A stretch of DNA of 61,744 nt from an uncultured Cytophagales bacterium (lineage in GTDB: Bacteria > Bacteroidota > Bacteroidia > Cytophagales > Thermoflexibacteraceae): positions 1 through 61,744 of the forward strand of contig CALHUI010000016.1 in the NCBI GenBank assembly GCA_938039675.1, given 5' to 3'. The notes below the pieces were generated by a model. It was not told the origin of the DNA. It worked only from the letters and a program-made list of their open reading frames with translations, and searched no databases. Position numbers and translations under genes: made by a program. How positions within the stretch are numbered: the first letter of the stretch is position 1; each line of letters starts with the position of its first letter. This document shows, in pieces, positions 10,341-18,965 of this stretch.

Positions 10341-10547
10341 GCAACCGAGTAATTTTCATATTTCGGAATACAAATTTGACTTTCAGAGTTAGAAAAAAAT
10401 CGTATAAAAACTACTTAAATCAGTGGCGCGTGCAACGCATATAAAACTTATTAAATTGCTCACCTGTACATGACTTATAGGCTAAATAATTGTTACATGT
10501 ATTGCTGCATGACTATTGTATAAGCCCCATTTGCGAAATTTGTTTTA

Positions 10548-11423
10548 ATGATTCGCAAATTACTTCTTATATGGCTAATCTTAGCAATGTCAGGTTGCAA
10601 GCAAGAGTCTTCCCAATTGATTATCAAGGGTTCAGACACGGAAGTAAACCTAATGGTATTGCTGGCAGAAACTTACCGGCAACAAAACCCCGATATACAA
10701 CTTAGTATTTCGGGAGGCGGCTCGGGTGTAGGCATAGTGGCATTACTTAACAACAGAGCAGATATTGCCAACGTATCCCGACCAATGAACCCTCAAGAGC
10801 GTGCACTATTTCGGCGTCTTGGCGTAGCATGCGACACCTTTGTTTTTGCCAAAGATGCTATCACCATTATTACACATGCCGATAATCCGATTGACTCGCT
10901 CACCGAAACACAACTGCAACAAATTTTCGGCGGTCAGATGCACAACTGGCAAGTTCTGAACGGCAACAATCTGCGCATCAACATATACGGCAGACCCAAT
11001 AACTCTGGTACACACGCATGGTTACAAAAGAAACTCGGTATTATCTTCTCTAAACATGTGCTGGAAATGAACGGTAATGCACAAATAGTACAAGCCGTTA
11101 AGTTAGACAACGGCGGTATCGGCTACGTTAGTGCAGGATATGTGCTGAAAGGACACCGTCAAACCGGCGAAGGTTTTAAAATTATGCGAATAGCAGCAAC
11201 TGGGCAGCCGGCCTATTCCCCATTGGACAAGCAGGCAATTACAACGCAAAAATACTATCTGCTGCGACCACTCTATCAGTACATTAGGCGCGAATCGACG
11301 AATAAAGCGCAACCCTTCATAGAATTTATCAAAAGTCCTTCAGGACAAGAAATTTTGCTGGCAAATGGTTATTTCTCGCTACAATATGACTCGGCCAAAC
11401 AACAATTACCGCCTTGTAATTAA
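10548..11423 (+). CDS. pstS: Phosphate ABC transporter substrate-binding lipoprotein
   Basis: 291 residues with a lipoprotein signal (LILAMSGC; lipidated Cys17). The PBP-like fold shows the PstS hallmarks: IKGSDTEV near the N-terminus, ISGGGSGVGI, IANVSRPM, and NIYGRPNNSGTH (phosphate-binding Ser/Thr/Arg loops). It should bind periplasmic phosphate and hand it to PstCA. The gene itself is intact, but its partners are not: pstC starts inside its 3' end and is cut off after about 125 codons, and pstA is absent. The roughly 200 bases upstream contain repeated TGTACATG / GTTACATG words that could be Pho-box-like, which I cannot confirm. Confidence 0.9.
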   Translation: MIRKLLLIWLILAMSGCKQESSQLIIKGSDTEVNLMVLLAETYRQQNPDIQLSISGGGSGVGIVALLNNRADIANVSRPMNPQERALFRRLGVACDTFVFAKDAITIITHADNPIDSLTETQLQQIFGGQMHNWQVLNGNNLRINIYGRPNNSGTHAWLQKKLGIIFSKHVLEMNGNAQIVQAVKLDNGGIGYVSAGYVLKGHRQTGEGFKIMRIAATGQPAYSPLDKQAITTQKYYLLRPLYQYIRRESTNKAQPFIEFIKSPSGQEILLANGYFSLQYDSAKQQLPPCN

Positions 11424-11763
11424 CCGACTGATGCGAGTCATCTTTCAGTTAAATGGATTTTTCTGCATTGCTGTATTAGGAGGCATCTTGCTGATGTTGG
11501 TAATTAACAGTATTGCATTCTTTGCCGATATTCCGCCAACTACATTTCTGAGCACGACAGAGTGGCAACCTGAATATGGAAAGTACGGCATTCTTACACT
11601 GCTGACCGGAACAGTCTTAGTAACAACAGGGGCTATGGTAATTGCCGTTCCGTTGGGTATCGGCACAGCGCTGTACTTGTCCGAATACGCGCACCCTTTG
11701 GTAAAAAATGTACTCAAACCTGCTATAGAAATGCTAGCCGCAGTTCCTTCGGTAGTGAATTGA
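11386..11763 (+). pseudogene. pstC: Truncated phosphate ABC permease (N-terminal part only)
   Basis: About 125 residues from the ATG at 11386 (others at 11365 and 11431), overlapping the end of pstS. It contains one full helix (CIAVLGGILLMLVINSIAFF), the periplasmic FLSTTEWQP segment typical of PstC, a second helix (TLLTGTVLVTTGAMVIAVPLG) and the first part of the permease domain up to EMLAAVPSVV. In PstC this is followed by YGFFG and several more helices. Here the next bases encode the tail of PstB in another frame, giving Asn and TGA. The roughly 170-residue remainder of the permease is missing, so no functional channel is expected. Confidence 0.85.
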
Positions 11764-11959
11764 AGAACTCATTAAAGAGTTGGTACACCACTACACCATT
11801 GTACTTGTTACGCATAATATGCAACAGGCTATGCGCATAGCCGATTATACGGCATTTATGTATTTGGGCACTTTGATAGAGACAAATAAAACTGCAGAGC
11901 TGTTCCAAAAACCACAACACGAACTAACCGGAAACTACGTACAGGGTAACTTTGGCTAA
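11759..11959 (+). pseudogene. pstB: C-terminal remnant of phosphate ABC ATPase
   Basis: 66 codons without a start read [20 protein letters not shown] and then [21 protein letters not shown], ending in NYVQGNFG. This is the standard PstB C-terminus with the H-loop His (VTHNMQQ). Walker A, the Q-loop, the ABC signature and Walker B are all missing. The frame begins within the last codons of the pstC fragment. The deletion therefore removed the end of pstC, all of pstA and roughly the first three quarters of pstB, on the order of 2 kb if the ancestral operon was pstSCAB. No phoU follows. Confidence 0.88.
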
Positions 11960-12001
11960 AAAGCAGGTAACTTTGTAGTAGTTATCGCTATCGTAAGAAC
12001 C

Positions 12002-12916
12002 GTGCAAAAAAATTCTCTGCCCGTTTATTTGAACCTGTTGGTAATTTACTTGGTTTGGGGTTCTACTTTTTTAGGTGTACGCTATGCGCTGGAAGTGCTG
12101 CCGCCTATTCTGGCATCCTCTCTTCGCTTTCTGGTCGGAGGCGTTATTTTATGGCTGATGGCTGTTCTCTGGCGCCTTGTTAAAGGTATGCGACCTGTGC
12201 TACCCAATGGCCGGCAAACATTGGGAGCAGTTCAGGTAGGCATAATGTTGGTAGGTATTGGTAATACTGCCCTATCCTATGCCATCAAATTTATGCCAAC
12301 CGGGATTGTGGCCTTGTTAGTAGCCACCTTACCCATTTGGACGGTGGTATTGGACTTTGTATTATTTAGCAAGTTGCGACCGCACAAACTTACGGTTACA
12401 GGCTTAGTACTGGGCATCTTCGGAATGGCCGTGCTATTGAATCCTTTTTCAAGATTAAACACATCCGACCTTGTTTGGTTTCCTGCCTTGCTTGTATTAA
12501 TGGGCTCCGTTTCGTGGGCGTATGGCTCGCTGCGTGCCCCCCACCTAACCATGCCACCCCCTGTGCAATCAACGGCTATTCAGATGCTGGCAGGCGGGAT
12601 TTTTGCGTTGGCTATCAGCACTTTCACCGAACCCGACGCATGGGAAGCCGTTTCAAGGATGAATCTCAGAACCTATTTGGCAATGGGCTACCTGATTTTT
12701 ATCGGCTCTTTTTTGGGCTACTCGTCTTACAACTGGCTGATGCGCAATGCACCTCCTGCATTGGTTTCAACTTATGCCTATGTCAATCCGGTAGTGGCTA
12801 TTATTTTAGGCTGGTTGTTCCTAAATGAATCGCTCAGCGGGCGCACAATAGCTGCTTCTGCCATCATTTTGACGGGGGTAGTACTGATTACCCTCGGCCG
12901 ACGCATGAGTAGGTAG
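12002..12916 (+). CDS. EamA-family (DMT) transporter, second copy
   Basis: 304 residues with ten predicted helices in two EamA halves (NLLVIYLVWGSTFLGVRYAL and, in the second half, the NPVVAIILGW signature). The start is GTG at 12002, the only plausible start because the same frame is closed upstream by the pstB stop at 11957. A TAACTTTG element (11968-11975) lies 26 bases upstream and could be its -7 box. It differs clearly from the EamA protein at 9456-10340, so it is not a recent duplicate. Similar proteins are annotated as drug/metabolite exporters; the substrate is unknown. Confidence 0.88.
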   Translation: MQKNSLPVYLNLLVIYLVWGSTFLGVRYALEVLPPILASSLRFLVGGVILWLMAVLWRLVKGMRPVLPNGRQTLGAVQVGIMLVGIGNTALSYAIKFMPTGIVALLVATLPIWTVVLDFVLFSKLRPHKLTVTGLVLGIFGMAVLLNPFSRLNTSDLVWFPALLVLMGSVSWAYGSLRAPHLTMPPPVQSTAIQMLAGGIFALAISTFTEPDAWEAVSRMNLRTYLAMGYLIFIGSFLGYSSYNWLMRNAPPALVSTYAYVNPVVAIILGWLFLNESLSGRTIAASAIILTGVVLITLGRRMSR

Positions 12917-12927
12917 CAGGTCTTGCC

Positions 12928-13341
12928 CTAATTTATTTCTCCCCAATAAAAGTGCCTGCAGTTGGCCTTCTTGGCACTGTGGCGTTTCTTTTCCTGCAAG
13001 CGTTCCTTTTGAGCAGCCAATGAGGGGCGCGTAGCTTTTCGCTTGCCGGAAGTGGTGAAGGCTGCCCGAAGTATTGCATAAAACCTGCGGATAACATCCT
13101 CCTTGTTGGCAATTTGGCTGTGCGTCTTTTGAGAAGTAAGCACCAATTCGCCCGCTGCATTAATCAAATGCAGCACTTTGGCAAATAGTATTGCCTTTTC
13201 TGCCTCGGTCAGCAACGCAGAGACAGAGATGGAAAAACGCAACTCAACCTTAGTTTCTACCTTGTTCACGTTTTACCCGCCTAGCCCACTGCTGCGCGAA
13301 GTACTTAGTATCCATTCGCGACTGTAATCTTTGGTTTGCAT
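12928..13341 (-). pseudogene. arfB: Ribosome-rescue hydrolase ArfB, GGQ glutamine codon replaced by TAA
   Basis: The frame from ATG 13341 to 12928 would encode 137 residues, the normal ArfB length. It reads MQTKDYSREWILSTSRSSG, then LGG, an in-frame TAA (13273-13275), then NVNKVETKVELRF and a basic C-terminal tail rich in Lys/Arg that in ArfB enters the mRNA channel. In all active ArfB and release factors the motif is GGQ, and here the stop sits exactly at that Gln. The residue before GG is Leu where ArfB has Pro (GPGGQ). A GTG at 13269 could restart translation but would give a protein without the catalytic loop. ArfB normally frees peptides from ribosomes stalled at mRNA ends. As written the gene cannot do so without read-through. 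Confidence 0.88.
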
Positions 13342-13428
13342 ATAGCAAAGAAAGGTTGTATCTCGCAATAAGATTCCTCTGTCGGAGGCTTTTGTGCGGG
13401 TATTTTTCACCATAACAACGACACAACC

Positions 13429-14772
13429 ATGAACGAACGGCAAACAGACATTCTCATTATCGGGGCGGGCTTTGCGGGCATTGCAGCCGCCAAAAAACTG
13501 CATGGCCTCAACCGCGATTTTCTGGTCGTAGAAGCCCGCGAACGCATCGGCGGACGCACACTAACCGAAACTTTTGAGGGCGACATCACGCTGGACTTAG
13601 GTGCAAAGTGGCTCGGCCCGACGCAGCAACTTGTGTGGGAATGGGTATATGAAACCAACGCCGCCACTTACGAAACCTACAACACAGGCCGCAACATCCT
13701 AAGCTACAAGGGTAAAACTTCTCACTACACGGGAACTATCCCTAAAATCGGCATTTTGAGCCTGCTAGATTTGGGCAACGCGATTAAACAATTAGAAAAA
13801 TTAGCTGCTACAATAGATACCCAACAACCTTGGCAACACCCCCAAGCAGAACGCTATGATGAAATGACGCTGCGCACGTGGATTCGGCAACACACGCACA
13901 CGGAAGCAGCGCGGCATGTGATGGAAATCGGCATACAGACGGTTTTTGCTGCCGAATCGTCGGAAATTTCACTGCTGTTTGCGCTGTTCTACCTGCGCTC
14001 GGGCGACAATCTGGAAACACTCATCAGCATTACCAACGGTGCACAGCAAACCATCCTTAAAGAAGGTACGCAAGGCCTGCTAAAAAAAGTAGCTGCCTGC
14101 TTTGCTGACCGCATTGTGCTACAAAGTCCCGTGGAAAAGATTGTGCAAGATACCATAGGCGTTAAGGCACATACTGCCCAAAGTATCATTCGGGCGCAGA
14201 AGTGTATCCTGACCGTACCGCCTGCGCTGCTGGAACGTATCCGATTTGAGCCACCGCTACCGCAACAGAAGGCGCAACTCTGCCAACGGATGCCCATGGG
14301 TGCAGCCATGAAATGCTTTGCCGTTTACAATACTCCCTTTTGGCGCAAACACGGGCTGAGCGGACAAGTCGTCAGCGATGAATTTCCCGTCAAAGTAACT
14401 TTTGATGTTGGGCATGGCGACAAAGACTACGGCAAAATGTTGGTTTTTGTAGAAGGCAACGATGCGCGGAACTTCATCGGCCTGCCGCCTGACATGCGCA
14501 AGCAAATGGTCTTAGAAAAGCTCGTGCATTTCTTTGGCAAAGAGGCAGCATTCCCGATTTTTTACACCGACAAATGCTGGACGGAGGAAGAATGGACACG
14601 CGGTTGCTACGTCGGGCTGATGTCACCCAATACGCTGACACATTTCGGGCCACACCTGCGTACACCTTTCGGCAATATCCATTTTGCAGGCACTGAAACC
14701 GCCGACCGATGGAACGGTTACTTAGACGGGGCTATCCAAAGCGGCTATCGGGCGGCGGAAGAAGTAGTGTAA
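13429..14772 (+). CDS. Flavin monoamine oxidase-family FAD-dependent oxidoreductase
   Basis: 447 residues. The N-terminal Rossmann motif is DILIIGAGFAGIAAAKKL, followed by the FAD-ribose Glu in VVEARERIGGRT. The C-terminal flavin motif is HFAGTETADRWNGYLDGAI. This is the two-dinucleotide-binding-domain amine oxidase layout of monoamine, polyamine and L-amino-acid oxidases. There is no signal peptide, so it is probably cytoplasmic. It is divergent from the broken arfB, with 87 bases between the starts. Substrate is unknown, though monoamines or polyamines are typical of the family. Confidence 0.87.
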   Translation: MNERQTDILIIGAGFAGIAAAKKLHGLNRDFLVVEARERIGGRTLTETFEGDITLDLGAKWLGPTQQLVWEWVYETNAATYETYNTGRNILSYKGKTSHYTGTIPKIGILSLLDLGNAIKQLEKLAATIDTQQPWQHPQAERYDEMTLRTWIRQHTHTEAARHVMEIGIQTVFAAESSEISLLFALFYLRSGDNLETLISITNGAQQTILKEGTQGLLKKVAACFADRIVLQSPVEKIVQDTIGVKAHTAQSIIRAQKCILTVPPALLERIRFEPPLPQQKAQLCQRMPMGAAMKCFAVYNTPFWRKHGLSGQVVSDEFPVKVTFDVGHGDKDYGKMLVFVEGNDARNFIGLPPDMRKQMVLEKLVHFFGKEAAFPIFYTDKCWTEEEWTRGCYVGLMSPNTLTHFGPHLRTPFGNIHFAGTETADRWNGYLDGAIQSGYRAAEEVV

Positions 14773-15384
14773 ACACGATTAGACAAATGCTAATTCATCT
14801 TATCAACGTTGGATGCTACAATAAATATATTAGAGCCGCCATGCCCACAGAACGATTACATTCAATCGTAAATTTTGTATTACCAAAAGTAAAATATCAA
14901 GAACATCCGCCCCTTTTTTTTCATTTACCAGATTTCTAGCGATATTATATTTCCCGTAATCATAAGTAACAGAAATATTATATACCAATCATTGAGGGGT
15001 AAATGCTAACAGCCCTTTGAAAGCACCGCCTATAAACCTTAGTACACACATGGTTTTGAGGAGGGTGGTATTCAGGCGCTTTTTCTTTTCTCCGTCCTGT
15101 TGCGCAAATTCTTCGCGCATGATTTTTCAAACGTTTTTGCGGCTGTTCCATGTCAAAAACTGCTTTAATATATGTTGGCAGCTAAAAAACATTGATTCTA
15201 TTAGGATTCTAAATGCCCACATGCCGCAAGGCTTCATAAAAAAACAAATCAAATGATGAAACGCTGCCTTGAATTGTCGGACGGTGCACATTTGTAAACT
15301 AACAAGCACCCTTTGCGCTTTCCAAAAAGAAAGTGTATTTTGCTTAACCTAATTAACTAATTTGTTGATTTAGCAAATCTGAAA
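14773..15384. other. 612-base gap with a possible minus-strand gene remnant
   Basis: There is no convincing gene. On the minus strand a frame from about 15298 to 14999 reads as protein-like (KPCGMWAFRILIES, then TWNSRKNV, a TGA, then KIMREEFAQQDGEKKKRL) and closes with TFTPQ-like sequence and TGA. The internal TGA could be a mutated CGA codon. I do not recognise the family. It may be a decayed gene tail or chance. The last 40 bases hold the promoter area of the MFS gene at 15385. Confidence 0.35.
15360..15378. promoter_or_regulatory. Candidate operator (ATTTG-N9-CAAAT) before the MFS-MarR operon
   Basis: ATTTG at 15360-15364 and CAAAT at 15374-15378 form a short inverted repeat seven bases before the ATG of the MFS gene. 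A MarR-family regulator is encoded just downstream, and such regulators bind short A/T-rich inverted repeats and often control their own operon. This is inference from position and symmetry only. Confidence 0.3.
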
Positions 15385-16635
15385 ATGAAAAACATCTTCT
15401 ACGGCTGGTGGGTTCTACTCGCTCTGGTACTGATTTACATGGTTACAAATGGCATTTTGCTTAATACCATGCCGCTTTTTACTCCGCAATTGTTAGATGA
15501 GTTCCAATTAGACAATCAACAGGTTTCACGCCCCGCACAGTTGTTGTATCTTTTGGTCTCCATTCTTGCGGCTTTTGTCGGCATTTTGTTAGATAAGTAT
15601 TCACCTAAAACCATCATGCTAACAGGTGCAATCATTTTGTTGATTGCATTAGCAGGTTTTGCAAGCGCGACTTCTTTCATACAAATTCAGGGGGTTTATG
15701 TGCTCTATGCCTTTGCTCTTACGCTGGCAGGCATTGTTACCAGCATGTATCTAATTACGCAGTGGTTTGTCAAATACCGCGGTTTAGCGGTCGGCATTTT
15801 CCTGATGGGTTCAAGTTTTGGCGGGGCTCTGTTCAATAAAATTGCAGGGTGGGGCATCGCTACGCTGGGTTGGCGCAGTGCCGCATGGATTTTGTTGGGT
15901 TGTGCCCTAGTAGGGATGCTCCTGCCGCTGGTGTTGCTGATTCGCAACCGCCCTGCCGATATGGGACTGCTGCCCGACGGGGAAACACCTAACCTTACCA
16001 CCGACAATCACCGTACACATGCCCATGCGGGAATGACCTTAGGTACTGCCATGCGCACACCTTATTTCTACTTGCTGCTGGTGGCTACTGCTACGCTTTG
16101 GTTTTGCATTACAGGCGTGGTAAACCATCAAGTCTTGTTCATTGAAAAAGATTTGAATCAGACAAAAGAGATTGTAACGAACGTAACTTCGCTGTTTTTC
16201 CTATGCAGCATTATCGGCAAGTTGCTGTTTGGCTGGTTAGGCGACCGATTTAACAAGCTGATTATCATGCTCATATCCATTATCAACCTACTGATAGGCA
16301 CTATATTGCTGCGCTACCTTGCCGACTTACCAACAGCAATGATGTACGTGTACGCATTAGTGTACGGCATTGCATTCAGCGGTGCATTCACCATGATTCA
16401 GGTCGTAGTGGCCGAACTGTACAGCGGCAGTTCCTACGGAAAAATTTTGGGAATTTTTACCATGATAGACACACTTGCCGGCAGCATGGGTATTATTGTA
16501 TTGGGCTCTATGCGTAAAAACAGCGGCAGCTATCTGGGCGCATTTGATACAATGATATTACTTTGCGGCTTTGCCTGCATTTGTGTATTTGCCTTGCAAT
16601 TCATGAAAAAGCCGCAATTCCAACCTGCTCATTAA
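15385..16635 (+). CDS. MFS transporter, oxalate/formate antiporter-like
   Basis: 416 residues with twelve predicted helices. The first segment (YGWWVLLALVLIYMVTNGI) and the helix 4-5 region (WFVKYRGLAVGIFLMGSSFGG) match the monocarboxylate/OFA branch of the major facilitator superfamily. It should move small carboxylates or related anions across the inner membrane; the actual substrate is not visible. It is followed after 19 bases by a MarR regulator and then by another MFS gene, so the three are probably one transcription unit. Confidence 0.85.
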   Translation: MKNIFYGWWVLLALVLIYMVTNGILLNTMPLFTPQLLDEFQLDNQQVSRPAQLLYLLVSILAAFVGILLDKYSPKTIMLTGAIILLIALAGFASATSFIQIQGVYVLYAFALTLAGIVTSMYLITQWFVKYRGLAVGIFLMGSSFGGALFNKIAGWGIATLGWRSAAWILLGCALVGMLLPLVLLIRNRPADMGLLPDGETPNLTTDNHRTHAHAGMTLGTAMRTPYFYLLLVATATLWFCITGVVNHQVLFIEKDLNQTKEIVTNVTSLFFLCSIIGKLLFGWLGDRFNKLIIMLISIINLLIGTILLRYLADLPTAMMYVYALVYGIAFSGAFTMIQVVVAELYSGSSYGKILGIFTMIDTLAGSMGIIVLGSMRKNSGSYLGAFDTMILLCGFACICVFALQFMKKPQFQPAH

Positions 16636-16654
16636 CAATTCAACTACATAAGCC

Positions 16655-17152
16655 ATGCAAAGCCCTGCCACCGAAGAAAAATTAGTACTGACAATTCTGG
16701 AGCTTGCTGCGGCATTGAACCGCCGCGGCGATGTTATCAGCGAGTTGGTGGGCATCACTACTCAACAGTGGATTGTTATGCTCTACATCTATGGAGACCC
16801 GAATATTCCGTATATTGGCAAAAAATATTCTGCCGACAAGCACTTTCAGCACAACGCAGGTATGCTGGCTTCCGACATTGCCGAAGCACTGAACGTGTCG
16901 CGCCCCAATATCACCAACATTCTCAACCTACTGACTTCCAAGGGCTTGGTAGAACAAACCCTTGACGAAACCGACCGCCGCCGCAAAATTTTGCGGCTGA
17001 CACCCCGCGGCATTCAGATTTTGCGACGCATAGAACCCTTTCGCCGAAAAGCCAATATCGCCTTATTTTCGGTATTGAGCAAGGAAAAATTGGAAGATAC
17101 GCTGCACAATTTGGAAGAACTCTTGCAGGTATTGAAACGTGCCAATGCTTAA
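16655..17152 (+). CDS. MarR-family transcriptional regulator
   Basis: 165 residues. The winged helix-turn-helix is clear: MLASDIAEALNVSRPNITNI (helices 3-4), then LTSKGLVEQTLDETDRRRKI for the wing with the DxRDRR-like motif, flanked by dimerisation helices at both ends. MarR proteins are usually repressors released by small aromatic or phenolic ligands. The gene lies between two MFS transporter genes on the same strand (19 and 21 base gaps), which suggests it controls them and itself. The ligand is unknown. Confidence 0.9.
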   Translation: MQSPATEEKLVLTILELAAALNRRGDVISELVGITTQQWIVMLYIYGDPNIPYIGKKYSADKHFQHNAGMLASDIAEALNVSRPNITNILNLLTSKGLVEQTLDETDRRRKILRLTPRGIQILRRIEPFRRKANIALFSVLSKEKLEDTLHNLEELLQVLKRANA

Positions 17153-17173
17153 CACTCAACTAATAAACGGATT

Positions 17174-18355
17174 TTGAAACATCTGACGCGTACGGTTTGG
17201 ATTTTGTCGCTTATTAGCCTGTTTACCGACATGGCAAGCGAAATGCTATATCCCGTCATGCCGATTTACCTGCAAAGCATCGGCTTTTCGGTGCTGTTGA
17301 TTGGCGTGCTGGAAGGCATTGCTGAATCTACGGCGGGGCTTAGCAAAGGTTACTTTGGCAAACTTTCTGACCTTTCGGGCAAGCGTGCGCCATTTGTTCG
17401 GATTGGCTATGCGCTCAGTGCCGTTTCTAAGCCGATGATGGCGGTTTTTACGTATCCGCTGTGGGTGTTTTTGGCGCGCACCATCGACCGATTCGGCAAG
17501 GGCATTCGCACGGGGGCGCGAGATGCCATCCTTTCTGACGAAGCAACCCCGCCAACCAAAGGCAGAGTTTTCGGTTTCCACCGCTCTATGGATACGCTGG
17601 GGGCTGTTTTAGGGCCGTTGCTGGCACTGCTTTTCCTGCATTTCTATCCACAAGACTACAGAACGCTGTTTTTCATAGCCTTTATACCTGGGTTGTTGGC
17701 GGTTGGCGCTTCCCTGTTGCTGCGCGACAAAGCGCACCCGACTCAACCTGCACACGCAAAAGTTTCTTTTTTCGCTGCTTTCAGCTACTGGAAAGAAAGC
17801 CCGCACAGCTATAAGAAATTGGTTATTGGCTTGTTGGTGTTCACCTTGTTCAACAGTTCCGATGTGTTCTTATTACTGAAAATCAAAGAAACAGGCATTG
17901 ACGACAAAACTGTTATCGGCATTTATATTTTTTACAACCTTGTTTATGCACTGTTTGCTTTTCCTGTCGGCATATTAGCAGATAAGTTGGGGCTGAAACG
18001 CATTTTTATTATCGGGTTGGTGCTGTTTGCAACGGTTTATCTGGGAATGGCTTTCAGTACGCAATGGTATGCTTTTGCCATGCTGTTTTTCCTGTATGGC
18101 ATCTATGCCGCCGCAACGGAAGGCATCGCCAAGGCGTGGATTTCCAACATCACCAATAAAAAAGACACTGCAACTGCCATTGGTACGTTTACGGGGCTAC
18201 AAAGCATTGGCTCACTGCCGGCAAGTTCGCTTACGGGCTTGATTTGGTTCAAATTTGGTGCGGCTACGGCGTTTATTGCCACTGCTGCGGCTGTTGCTTC
18301 GTTGGTTGTCTACTTTTCAGGCTTGCCTGCCCCCGAAAAAGCCGCACATCTTTGA
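17174..18355 (+). CDS. MFS transporter with TTG start
   Basis: 393 residues with twelve predicted helices. It begins KHLTRTVWILSLISLFTDMA, then SEMLYPVMPIYL, a signature of a well-spread MFS subgroup usually annotated only as MFS transporter. The loop 2-3 motif GYFGKLSDLSGKRAPFVRIG is present. The start is TTG at 17174: the frame is closed by the marR stop 24 bases upstream and contains no ATG in between. It is the last gene of the MFS-MarR-MFS group. Substrate unknown. Confidence 0.87.
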   Translation: MKHLTRTVWILSLISLFTDMASEMLYPVMPIYLQSIGFSVLLIGVLEGIAESTAGLSKGYFGKLSDLSGKRAPFVRIGYALSAVSKPMMAVFTYPLWVFLARTIDRFGKGIRTGARDAILSDEATPPTKGRVFGFHRSMDTLGAVLGPLLALLFLHFYPQDYRTLFFIAFIPGLLAVGASLLLRDKAHPTQPAHAKVSFFAAFSYWKESPHSYKKLVIGLLVFTLFNSSDVFLLLKIKETGIDDKTVIGIYIFYNLVYALFAFPVGILADKLGLKRIFIIGLVLFATVYLGMAFSTQWYAFAMLFFLYGIYAAATEGIAKAWISNITNKKDTATAIGTFTGLQSIGSLPASSLTGLIWFKFGAATAFIATAAAVASLVVYFSGLPAPEKAAHL

Positions 18356-18640
18356 AAGAAATGCGATTGCTTTTACGATTAACTCTTGGAAAAGTTTAAT
18401 TTGATTCGATATTTTACCTATATGAAAAACGCATATGTTGTCTCTACAAATATCCCCACATCAGAAAAATACAATTCAAAGGCGTACATTTTTGCGCTAA
18501 TATTTCATTTTGATTTTTCCGACGCAAAATGTTTTGATTATCAGATGATTAGCAAATCATTTGCGTTAATATGACTTCCACACAAATCCGAAATCTGCAT
18601 TTTTACAAAAGTGCGCTCTAATGTGATGAATTATATGCCT

Positions 18641-18670
18641 GCCTCATCGGGCTGCCTTTTCGGATGAGGC
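18641..18670 (-). terminator. Hairpin at the end of the SRPBCC remnant
   Basis: GCCTCATC (18641-18648) and GATGAGGC (18663-18670) form a perfect 8-bp stem that overlaps the last codons of the SRPBCC fragment on the minus strand. There is no T tract on either side, so it may be a weak or Rho-assisted terminator or simply a chance repeat. Confidence 0.3.
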
Positions 18671-18965
18671 TTTGAGTTCCTCTAAGTTGGTCAGAACCCC
18701 TTGGTTAAGATTTTTTTGAAAAATTTTTGAATAGAAGTGGGAATACCCCTTGAACGATAACAAGCGTATGGTCGTCTTTTTTGACAAATTTCCAATTGTG
18801 GATGGCACTTGCGCCGATGGTCTTGCCTGTCCGTTCAAATGCCCGATGCGGATTGACTGTATGAATTTTAGAAGTAAAAGAAAGTTCGTAGAAGGCAATG
18901 CGACCCTCTACGGACACGGGTTGTGAAGAATTTATAGGCTGTACTGCACAGCGTAAGGCCTACAA
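18644..18965 (-). pseudogene. Degraded SRPBCC-family (polyketide cyclase-like) gene, 3' part
   Basis: Two minus-strand frames together read as the C-terminal half of an SRPBCC/START-like protein: SVEGRIAFYELSFTSKIHTV, then HNWKFVKKDDHTLVIVQGVF, PLLFKNFSKKS, and in the next frame NQGVLTNLEELKASSEKAAR. The frame changes near 18705-18715, inside runs of T and A. The N-terminal 60 or so residues expected for this fold are not found before the DPP-IV stop codon at 18960, so the gene is also truncated at its front. SRPBCC domains bind hydrophobic ligands; this copy should be dead. Confidence 0.6.

Noticed and set aside
9456-12916. The two EamA genes as a recent duplication flanking the pst lesion
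   Set aside because: Their sequences differ throughout and only family motifs are shared, so no duplication-driven deletion can be argued.
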